A DNA stretch of 9,285 bases from Alphaproteobacteria bacterium (GTDB taxonomy: Bacteria > Pseudomonadota > Alphaproteobacteria > UBA8366 > JADFVY01). The DNA lies in NCBI GenBank assembly GCA_029881615.1, contig JAOUMF010000042.1, forward strand, positions 1-9,285, written 5' to 3'. The notes under the pieces are model-generated. The model worked only from the letters and a program-made list of their open reading frames with translations. It did not search any database and was not told the origin of the DNA. The translations under genes were made by a program, and so were the position numbers. Shown piece by piece: positions 1 through 5,436 of the stretch; position 1 is the first letter of the stretch; every line of letters begins with the position of its first letter.

Positions 1-285
1 GAGTTAGGAGCTCAGTACCATATGGCAACTGGCGGGTTGATCGTTCCGTACTTTGGCGGAGGGCTCCTGTACTGGCATTTTGAAGATTCCGGTTTTCCGG
101 ACGACATCGATCAGTTCGGTTTTTCATTGGGTGCTGGAATCCATATTATGCCGGGAGGAATTGGCTCATTCGACATCGGGCTAACCTGGGAACAAGTGGC
201 AATCGACGACAACACTACTGCTCCGGTCACCACGGTTGACGCGGATGGTTTTGGATTGCTGTTGAGCTACTCCCTGTTCTTCTAG
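1..285 (+). CDS. Outer-membrane beta-barrel protein, C-terminal fragment (5' end outside window)
   Basis: The reading frame is open from base 1 to the TAG at 283-285, giving 94 residues; the internal ATG at 22 is not taken as the start because the frame continues upstream without a stop. The fragment alternates aromatic/hydrophobic and polar residues in short strands separated by turns rich in Gly and Asp, and ends in LLSYSLFF. A C-terminal strand closing on Phe is the usual recognition signal for insertion of outer-membrane barrels by the BAM complex. The true function cannot be told from the last strands; it could be an OmpW- or Omp25-like small barrel or any porin-like protein. Its third codon positions are visibly less GC-rich than in the genes that follow. 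No convincing terminator follows it. Confidence is good for an outer-membrane barrel and low for anything more specific. Confidence 0.6.
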   Translation, partial: ELGAQYHMATGGLIVPYFGGGLLYWHFEDSGFPDDIDQFGFSLGAGIHIMPGGIGSFDIGLTWEQVAIDDNTTAPVTTVDADGFGLLLSYSLFF

Positions 286-559
286 TCCGAGGGCTTCTTC
301 TTCTTAGGCACCTAGCTGGGTGGGTATTCCCTGGTAACCGCCCCCGGCGGAGAGAAAGATTCTTACAATGGATGCACTGGTTCGCCGCCGGGGCCGGTGC
401 GTCCCAACGGTTTTCGGCTTCCACACCAGCGGCAAATGACAGTCATTCTTGCCTTTGTCCGCAAATCCAACTCGCGTCTTCTGGGAAAAGTCGAAAAAAA
501 TCCTGCCTGAACGAATTAGATCTAGTGTTCAGCAACCAATTCAGCGCTAGTCGCCGTTT
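286..559. other. Intergenic region between convergent genes
   Basis: This 274-base stretch lies between the end of the barrel gene and the end of the M24 gene, so it should hold only 3' ends and terminators. Open frames in it lack a ribosome-binding site and resemble no protein I recognise. The only structure I can point to is a weak AT-rich stem near 507-532, listed separately. Confidence 0.5.
494..532 (-). terminator. Possible weak terminator of the ttuC-M24 operon
   Basis: Read on the minus strand, CTGAAC and GTTCAG (507-512 and 527-532) form a 6-bp stem around a loop containing the palindrome TAGATCTA, and a run of seven T residues follows (A-run at 494-500). The position, just past the M24 stop codon, suits a terminator. 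The stem is short and not GC-rich, and six bases separate it from the T-run, so it is a poor example. Confidence 0.25.
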
Positions 560-1732
560 CTACTCCACCACCGGCATTTCTTTCGCGGCGCGGATGGTCA
601 GCAGTTCGCTGCCGTCTTCCGTGATCGCGATGTTTTCCTCATGCACCATCATCCGGCCGGGGGCGAATTCCATGCCGGGTTCGATGGTCATCACCATGCC
701 GGGGACCAGCGGGGTGTCGTCGCCGGGCCGGTTGGACGGCCATTCGGTAAGCTGCATGCCCAACCCGTGACCCATGCGGCCCACATTGTTGCCCAGCGAT
801 CCGGCCTTTTCCAGAACCGCGGCCATGGCGCGCCACAGATCGGTGGTGGTGGCGCCGGGGCGGGCCGCGTCGATGCCGGCCTGGGTGGCGTTCCAGACGG
901 TTTCATGGGCGCGTTTCGCCGCGTCGTCGGGCTCGCCGAAGGCGAAGTTGCGGTCGAAGTCGCAGAAATAGCCGTCGAAGGTCGTCCCGGTGTCGATGAT
1001 CAGAATGTCGCCTTTGTCGATGATTTTCTGCGTCGGACCCATGATGATGTTGTCATAGCCGCCTTGTCCGGCGACGCCCATCATGTAGGGCGAATTATCG
1101 GCGCCGCGCCGCAGCACCTCGACCCGCATGTCGCGGCAGGCCTCCCATTCGGTCATGCCGACATGCAGCTTTTCGGGCAAGGCCAGGAATGCCTCGGAAG
1201 TGAGTTGGCAGGCGTGGCGAACCTTGTCGATCTCGGCCGGGGATTTGACGCCGCGCAGGGCGCGCAGCACGGGCGTGCCATCCACGAAGGCCTGCGGCGC
1301 GATGGTCTCGCTGATGCGCAGGAAATCGGCCGCCGGCATGCGCAGCACCATTTCGGGCCCCATCTCGGCCCCGATCCGTCCGAAGCGCCGGGGCAGGGAT
1401 GAAAGCACGTCGGCCAGCAGGGTAACGCCGTCGTCTTCCGGCACGGGCGCAGGCCATGTGCGGATATCCGTTACCCAGGTCTGCGCCATCACCTGGCCGC
1501 CGATCTCCGGAATCACGGCAATCAACTCGCCCTCGCGCGGGACGATGACGAACCAGGGTCGCGTCGGCGAGGCCCAGAACTGGGAATCGAAGCCGGTGAA
1601 GTACCGTACATGCTGCTCGCTGGTAACAAACAACGCATCGAGTTCATGCGCGGTCATCAGCGCCCGGGCGCGTTCCGCCCTTGCCTCATACTCGGCGCGG
1701 GGAAAGCCGCGCGCGGGCGCCGTGTCGTTCAT
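560..1732 (-). CDS. M24-family metallohydrolase (Xaa-Pro peptidase / creatinase-like)
   Basis: This 390-residue protein has the two-part layout of the 'pita-bread' M24 family: a creatinase-type N-terminal domain (about 1-155) and a catalytic domain (about 165-385). The five metal ligands expected for a dinuclear site are present: D247 in IIDTGT, D258 in CDFDR, H322 in GHGLG, E351 in TIEPGM and E365 in VHEEN. Family members cleave Xaa-Pro dipeptides or hydrolyse small amides such as creatine or ectoine; the substrate cannot be read from the sequence. The N-terminal region does not look like that of ectoine hydrolase DoeA as I remember it. No signal peptide is seen, so it is probably cytoplasmic. 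The ATG lies one base after the stop of the upstream dehydrogenase gene, so the two are almost surely co-transcribed and perhaps translationally coupled. A GGGGGCG stretch inside the end of the upstream gene is the only ribosome-site candidate. Confidence 0.88.
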   Translation of the reverse strand: MNDTAPARGFPRAEYEARAERARALMTAHELDALFVTSEQHVRYFTGFDSQFWASPTRPWFVIVPREGELIAVIPEIGGQVMAQTWVTDIRTWPAPVPEDDGVTLLADVLSSLPRRFGRIGAEMGPEMVLRMPAADFLRISETIAPQAFVDGTPVLRALRGVKSPAEIDKVRHACQLTSEAFLALPEKLHVGMTEWEACRDMRVEVLRRGADNSPYMMGVAGQGGYDNIIMGPTQKIIDKGDILIIDTGTTFDGYFCDFDRNFAFGEPDDAAKRAHETVWNATQAGIDAARPGATTTDLWRAMAAVLEKAGSLGNNVGRMGHGLGMQLTEWPSNRPGDDTPLVPGMVMTIEPGMEFAPGRMMVHEENIAITEDGSELLTIRAAKEMPVVE

Positions 1733-1733
1733 G

Positions 1734-2792
1734 TTACAGCGCCCCCAGGATGGCGGCAGTCAGGTCCTTGGTGTCGGCCTTGCCGCCCATGTCGCGGGTC
1801 AGCGCGGTGCCATCCCGCAGAACATCCTCGATCGCGGTTACGATCATGTCATGGGCGTCCTGATGGCCAAGATGCTGCAGCATCATGGCGCCCGACCAGA
1901 TCTGGCCGATCGGGTTGGCGATGTTCTTGCCGGCGATGTCGGGGGCCGACCCATGTACCGGTTCGAACATCGAGGGATGTTCGCGTTCCGGGTTGATATT
2001 GCCGCCCGGCGCGATGCCGATGGTGCCGGTCACCGCCGGGCCCAGGTCGGACAGGATGTCGCCCAGCAGGTTGCTGCCCACCACCACGTCGAACCAGTCC
2101 GGATGCTGTACGAAATGGGCGGTCAGGATATCGATATGGAACTGGTTCAGCGCCACGTCCGGATAGTCCGCCGCGACTGCTTTCACCCGCTCGTCCCAGT
2201 AGGGCATGGTGTAGAAGATGCCGTTCGACTTGGTGGCCGACGTCACCTGCTTGCGCTTGCGGGTTTTGGCCAGCTCGAAGGCGTAGCGTACGATGCGATC
2301 GACGCCCTTGCGGCTGAACACGTTCAACTGGGTGACGAATTCGTCCGGCAGGCCATGGTTCATGCGGCCGCCGATTTCGGAATATTCGCCCTCGACATTT
2401 TCGCGCACCACATAGAAATCGATGTCGCCGGGCTTGCGGCCGGCCAGCGGCGAGGCCACGCCCTCGAACAGGCGCACCGGGCGTAGATTGACATACTGGT
2501 TGAACTTGCGGCGGATCGGAATCAGAAGACCCCAAAGCGAGACATGGTCCGGCACGCCGGGAAAGCCGACGGCGCCCAGATAGATGGCGTCATGGCCGCG
2601 GATCTGGTCCAGCCCGTCTTCCGGCATCATCGATCCCACATTGTGGTAGCGTTCGCAGCTCCAGTCGAACTGGTCCCACTGGAACTCGATTCCCAATTTT
2701 CCGCCAACCTTTTCCAGCACCTCGATGCCGGCCGGTACGACCTCGTTGCCGATGCCATCGCCCGGGATGACCGCGATCTTGTATTTCGCCAT
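1734..2792 (-). CDS. ttuC: Tartrate / D-malate dehydrogenase (decarboxylating), TtuC/DmlA type
   Basis: This 352-residue, full-length member of the beta-decarboxylating dehydrogenase family (with isopropylmalate and isocitrate dehydrogenases) closely resembles E. coli DmlA and TtuC as I recall them: VPDHVSLWG near 80-88, QYVNLRPVRLF near 99-109 and YVVRENVEGEYSEIGGR near 127-143 are hallmarks of that branch. Substrate arginines are R94, R104 and R130; the catalytic Lys is K188 in ATKSNG; metal-binding aspartates are D221, D245 and D249 in DILTA and GDILSDL; the NAD-binding loop is HGSAPDIAGKN at 280-290. The enzyme oxidises D-malate to pyruvate and CO2 with NAD, and many homologues also act on tartrate or 3-isopropylmalate, so the in vivo substrate is open. 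It is first in the operon and is followed after one base by the M24 hydrolase. The ATG has GGAGGAA upstream. dmlA is an equally valid name. Confidence 0.92.
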   Translation of the reverse strand: MAKYKIAVIPGDGIGNEVVPAGIEVLEKVGGKLGIEFQWDQFDWSCERYHNVGSMMPEDGLDQIRGHDAIYLGAVGFPGVPDHVSLWGLLIPIRRKFNQYVNLRPVRLFEGVASPLAGRKPGDIDFYVVRENVEGEYSEIGGRMNHGLPDEFVTQLNVFSRKGVDRIVRYAFELAKTRKRKQVTSATKSNGIFYTMPYWDERVKAVAADYPDVALNQFHIDILTAHFVQHPDWFDVVVGSNLLGDILSDLGPAVTGTIGIAPGGNINPEREHPSMFEPVHGSAPDIAGKNIANPIGQIWSGAMMLQHLGHQDAHDMIVTAIEDVLRDGTALTRDMGGKADTKDLTAAILGAL

Positions 2793-2796
2793 TCTA

Positions 2797-2803
2797 TTCC
2801 TCC
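2797..2803 (-). promoter_or_regulatory. Ribosome-binding site of ttuC
   Basis: Read on the minus strand this is GGAGGAA, four bases before the ATG (six from the GGAGG core). It is a near-perfect Shine-Dalgarno sequence and fixes the start codon at 2792. Confidence 0.8.
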
Positions 2804-2824
2804 GATTCCTGAATGCCCGGCGCG

Positions 2825-2853
2825 ACGTTAGCGGCCCGGCCCGATCATCTCAA
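2825..2853 (-). promoter_or_regulatory. Candidate sigma-70 promoter for the ttuC-M24 operon
   Basis: On the minus strand TTGAGA (2848-2853) lies 17 bases before TAACGT (2825-2830). The -35 matches the consensus at five of six bases, the -10 at only three. It would give a leader of about 25 bases. A perfect TATAAT on the same strand at 2973-2978 is a rival but lacks a good -35. Confidence 0.35.
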
Positions 2854-2945
2854 CCGCAGAATGGTCGGGGTTGTTTGCGTGCGTCAGAACAGTCCGCGAA
2901 CACCGATCACTTTTTCAGTGAAATGCCCGGAGTTTCCCTGTTTTT

Positions 2946-2980
2946 CTTGACGATTTGGTCTGTCGGGCCCACATTATATT
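2946..2980 (+). promoter_or_regulatory. Candidate promoter zone for tsaC (possibly divergent)
   Basis: TTGACG at 2947-2952 is followed by CATTAT at 2972-2977 with a long 19-base spacer, or by TATATT at 2975-2980 with 22 bases. On the opposite strand the same bases read TATAAT (2973-2978). This is the most promoter-like sequence in the region, and plus-strand transcription from it would give tsaC a leader of about 170 bases. The spacing is poor, so this is a weak call. Confidence 0.3.
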
Positions 2981-3044
2981 CACGGCTGATGCCTTCGAGG
3001 CAGGCCAGAATAGACGCCGCAACACCGTGCGGTATCTCGGGTTC

Positions 3045-3123
3045 CGGTCATGACCGCGGATGGTCGAAACCGACTTTGAAACGACATCTTAATGTCCTGA
3101 GCCGCCAGTCTGACTGGCGGCTC
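3045..3123 (+). promoter_or_regulatory. Cluster of four inverted repeats upstream of tsaC (possible structured leader)
   Basis: Four inverted repeats follow each other within 79 bases: the perfect palindrome CGGTCATGACCG (3045-3056); GTCG-aaac-CGAC (3063-3074); GACAT-ctta-ATGTC (3083-3096); and an 11-bp GC-rich stem with a three-base loop (3099-3109 paired with 3113-3123). The last would be a stable RNA hairpin, but it is followed by TTGCTATG rather than a T-run, so it is not a standard intrinsic terminator. It ends 35 bases before the preferred tsaC start. The block may be a structured 5' leader, an attenuator or a protein-binding site; I do not recognise it as a known riboswitch class. Confidence 0.4.
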
Positions 3124-3149
3124 TTGCTATGTGGGCGGACCCGCGCGAT

Positions 3150-3157
3150 AAGGGGGG
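3150..3157 (+). promoter_or_regulatory. Ribosome-binding site favouring the 3159 start of tsaC
   Basis: AAGGGGGG ends one base before the ATG at 3159. The spacing is short if the last G residues pair, and about three bases if only AAGGGG does. It still supports this start over the in-frame ATG at 3129, which abuts the GC-rich hairpin and has only a hairpin-buried GGCGG upstream. Confidence 0.5.
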
Positions 3158-3158
3158 C

Positions 3159-4103
3159 ATGCCACCGATACTTCCCCTCGACGACCAATCCATTGCCATC
3201 GCGGTCGATCATATTCGCGCCGGGCGGTTGGTCGCCTTTCCCACCGAAACGGTCTACGGGTTGGGCGGCGACGCCACGAATGGCGAGGCGGTGGCGGCGA
3301 TCTTCGAGGCCAAGGGCCGGCCGCGTTTCAATCCGCTGATCGTGCATGTGCCGGATATGATTGCGGCGCGCGGCGTGGGCAAATTCGACAAGCGGGCCGA
3401 GGAACTGGCCTCGCGCTTCTGGCCCGGCCCGCTGACCCTGGTGGTGAAACGCATGGTCGACAGTGGCGTTTCGGAATTGGCCAGCGCCGGGCTGGATACG
3501 GTGGCGATCCGTATGCCGGCGCTGCGTGGCGCCCGGACTTTTCTGGCCGAGGTCGGCCGGCCGCTTGCCGCCCCCAGCGCCAACCGTTCCGGCAAGGTCA
3601 GCCCGACGACCGCACAGCATGTGGCGCAAGAACTGGGAGACGCGGTTGCGCTGATCCTGGATGGCGGGCCCTGCAAGGTGGGCGTGGAATCCACGGTTCT
3701 CGACATGAGCGGCGAAACGCCGGTATTGCTTCGCCCCGGCGGCGTGCCGCTGGAAGAGCTGGAGGAGGCGCTGGGCCGCAAGATCGAAGTCGCCGGCGCG
3801 GATACGGCGATCGCCTCGCCGGGAATGCTGGAAAGCCATTACGCCCCGGCCCTGCCGCTGCGCATGGATGCGCGAGAGGCGAAGGCGGGTGAGGCCCTGC
3901 TGGGATTTGGCCCGGTTTCGAACGCCACCTTGAATCTCAGCGAGACGGGTAATTTGCGCGAGGCCGCGGCCAATCTGTTCGCGATGTTGCGAGACCTCGA
4001 CAGTTCCGACTTCACCGCCATTGCCGTGATGCCGATTCCCGAAAACGGGCTGGGCCGCGCCATCAACGACCGCCTGCGCCGTGCTGCCGCGCCGCGGGGG
4101 TAA
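3159..4103 (+). CDS. tsaC: L-threonylcarbamoyladenylate synthase (Sua5/TsaC)
   Basis: The enzyme joins L-threonine, bicarbonate and ATP into threonylcarbamoyl-AMP, the donor for t6A at position 37 of ANN-decoding tRNAs; the TsaD complex then transfers the group. At 314 residues this is the long Sua5 form: a YrdC domain (about 10-205) joined to a C-terminal Sua5 domain. Residue numbers count from the ATG at 3159. Visible motifs are PTETVYGLG (28-36), KGRP (52-55), SANRSGKVSPT (140-150), ESTVLD (177-182) and RPGG (192-195). SPGMLESHYAP (220-230) is the conserved linker that covers the active site in Sua5 proteins. An in-frame ATG at 3129 would add ten residues but is less likely. The gene stands alone, divergent from ttuC and 78 bases before the CapA-like gene. 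It is cytoplasmic and usually essential or important for growth. Confidence 0.93.
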   Translation: MPPILPLDDQSIAIAVDHIRAGRLVAFPTETVYGLGGDATNGEAVAAIFEAKGRPRFNPLIVHVPDMIAARGVGKFDKRAEELASRFWPGPLTLVVKRMVDSGVSELASAGLDTVAIRMPALRGARTFLAEVGRPLAAPSANRSGKVSPTTAQHVAQELGDAVALILDGGPCKVGVESTVLDMSGETPVLLRPGGVPLEELEEALGRKIEVAGADTAIASPGMLESHYAPALPLRMDAREAKAGEALLGFGPVSNATLNLSETGNLREAAANLFAMLRDLDSSDFTAIAVMPIPENGLGRAINDRLRRAAAPRG

Positions 4104-4123
4104 CCGGGAACGCTCGCCGGATG

Positions 4124-4152
4124 TTGCGCCGGTGTTTTCATTTGATCATATT
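4124..4152 (+). promoter_or_regulatory. Candidate promoter for the CapA-like gene
   Basis: TTGCGC (4124-4129) and CATATT (4147-4152) are separated by 17 bases, each matching the sigma-70 consensus at four of six positions. Transcription would begin near 4159, too close to the ATG at 4161 for a ribosome site but well placed for the GTG at 4182. This supports transcription independent of tsaC. Confidence 0.35.
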
Positions 4153-4167
4153 ACGCTCGCATGGAGC

Positions 4168-4175
4168 AGGGAGAG
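4168..4175 (+). promoter_or_regulatory. Ribosome-binding site that favours a GTG start at 4182
   Basis: The sequence AGGGAGAG lies six bases before the in-frame GTG at 4182. The ATG at 4161 has no purine-rich site upstream. The shorter start also gives a normal lipoprotein signal peptide. Confidence 0.5.
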
Positions 4176-4181
4176 CATACG

Positions 4182-5405
4182 GTGACAGGGTTAGTTAAGG
4201 ATTCGCAGGTGATCTTGGTCGCGGGGCTTGCCCTGCTGGTGACGGGTTGCGCGTCAACGCCGCCGTCAGACGCGAAACCCGGCGAAGACCTTTCCCTTGA
4301 ACCCATAACGGCTCCCGCGCCGGCGCCTCTCGCGCCGACGGGTCCCGTTCGGCTTGTCGGGGTCGGCGATATCATGATGGGGACCGATTTTCCCGAACCC
4401 GGCTATCTGAACCCCGATTTGACCCCGGGCGCCGATCTGTCCGCGCTGATCGGGCCACGCCTGCTGAACTTGTTGCAGTCCGCCGACATTACCTTCGGCA
4501 ATATGGAAGGCTCGTTGTTCGACGGCGATGGCGAGCATAAATCCTGCAAGAACCCCAAGAGCTGTTATGTCTTTCGCAGCCCGGAATTCCACGGGGAATT
4601 TTTGCGCGAGATGGGCTTCGACGTGATGTCGATAGCCAATAATCACAGTGGCGATTTTCGTGAGGCCGGGCGCAATGCCACCATGGCGGCGCTGGCGCGC
4701 AACGGCATCGATTATGCCGGACTGGATATTCCGGGCCTTCGCACCACGACCCTGACGATCGATGGCGGTACGCGGGTCGGCGTGCTGGCGGTGGCGCCCA
4801 ACTGGGGCACGGTCAGTATCAACGATCATGAAACCGCCGCGGGGATCGTTCGCGCGCTTTCCTCCCGGCACGACATCGTGCTGGTCTCTTTTCATGGCGG
4901 GGCCGAGGGGCGGACGCAGACCAGCGTGCCGCGCGAGATGGAAATCTTCTACGGCGAAGAACGCGGCGATGTATATGGCTTCGCCCATGCCATGATCGAT
5001 GCCGGCGCGGATGTTATATTGGGGCATGGGCCCCATGTGCCGCGCGCGGTAGAGGTTTATCGCGGCCGCTTCATCGCCTACAGCCTGGGTAATTTCTGGA
5101 CCTATGGGCGCTTTAATCTGCGGGGACTGGCCGGTATCGCGCCGGTGGTCAATCTGTCGCTGGCGCGCGATGGGCGCCTGCTGGAAGCGCGTATTCATAG
5201 TATCCAGCAGCATGGTGGCGGGGTGCCACGTATAGACGATTCAGGCGCGGCGCTGCGGGCTGTCGCGGAACTGACGGCGGCGGACTTTCCGGAATCGACG
5301 CTTGTTTTCGGACCGGACGGCGAAATCACCGGCTTTGCCAGTGAGACGGATGACAATGAAAAGCCGGACGGCGCTGAGCTCCCCCCGGCTATGTTGATGT
5401 ATTAA
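4182..5405 (+). CDS. CapA-family (poly-gamma-glutamate synthesis-like) metallophosphatase-fold lipoprotein
   Basis: From the GTG start this is 407 residues. A signal peptide ends in the lipobox VTGC, with C23 as lipidation site, followed by a Pro/Ala-rich linker to about residue 54. The rest is a CapA/PGA_cap metallophosphatase-like domain with its conserved blocks: GDIMMG (62-67), GNMEGS (106-111), ANNH (152-155), SFHGGAEG (236-243), GHGPH (281-285) and GRFIAYSLGNF (295-305). In Bacillus, CapA takes part in making or exporting poly-gamma-glutamate, but no capB or capC partner is visible here, so that role should not be assumed. It is probably an enzyme tethered to the cell envelope, with a substrate I cannot name. 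C122 and C128 could form a periplasmic disulfide. The final 30 or so residues are acidic and look disordered. It is convergent with the M23 endopeptidase gene. A longer ATG start at 4161 is possible. Confidence 0.85.
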   Translation: MTGLVKDSQVILVAGLALLVTGCASTPPSDAKPGEDLSLEPITAPAPAPLAPTGPVRLVGVGDIMMGTDFPEPGYLNPDLTPGADLSALIGPRLLNLLQSADITFGNMEGSLFDGDGEHKSCKNPKSCYVFRSPEFHGEFLREMGFDVMSIANNHSGDFREAGRNATMAALARNGIDYAGLDIPGLRTTTLTIDGGTRVGVLAVAPNWGTVSINDHETAAGIVRALSSRHDIVLVSFHGGAEGRTQTSVPREMEIFYGEERGDVYGFAHAMIDAGADVILGHGPHVPRAVEVYRGRFIAYSLGNFWTYGRFNLRGLAGIAPVVNLSLARDGRLLEARIHSIQQHGGGVPRIDDSGAALRAVAELTAADFPESTLVFGPDGEITGFASETDDNEKPDGAELPPAMLMY

Positions 5406-5436
5406 GTCTGACGCATAACGCGGCGCCGCGGCCTTG

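Noticed and set aside
286..371. A terminator for the barrel-protein gene
   Set aside because: I found GC-rich stretches and a TTCTTCTTCTT run but no stem with a following T-run.
560..1732. The M24 protein as ectoine hydrolase DoeA or DMSP lyase DddP
   Set aside because: The N-terminal domain does not resemble DoeA as I recall it, no other ectoine genes are near, and 390 residues is shorter than DddP. Only the general M24 assignment is supported.
1128..2486. A 452-codon plus-strand open frame antisense to the M24 and ttuC genes
   Set aside because: It overlaps two genes whose catalytic motifs are unmistakable. Long antisense frames are common in GC-rich DNA, and its translation shows low-complexity Ser/Arg/Ala sequence with no family resemblance.
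3099..3123. The GC-rich hairpin upstream of tsaC as a simple intrinsic terminator
   Set aside because: Neither strand has a T-run after the stem, and no gene ends just before it on either strand. It is kept as part of the possible leader structure.
3129..3158. Ten-residue N-terminal extension of TsaC from the ATG at 3129
   Set aside because: That ATG sits five bases beyond a stable hairpin and its only GG-rich site lies inside the stem. The ATG at 3159 has its own purine-rich site and gives a normal Sua5 N-terminus.
3048..3839. A 263-codon minus-strand open frame antisense to tsaC
   Set aside because: It is a shadow of tsaC, rich in Arg, His and Gly, with no family features.
4266..5213. A 315-codon minus-strand open frame antisense to the CapA-like gene
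   Set aside because: The plus-strand protein has all CapA motifs; the antisense translation has no recognisable domain.
5419..5430. Perfect palindrome CGCGGCGCCGCG between the convergent CapA-like and M23 genes, considered as a terminator
   Set aside because: It has no unpaired loop beyond what the palindrome itself would open and no T-run on either strand; GC-only palindromes of this kind are common in such DNA.
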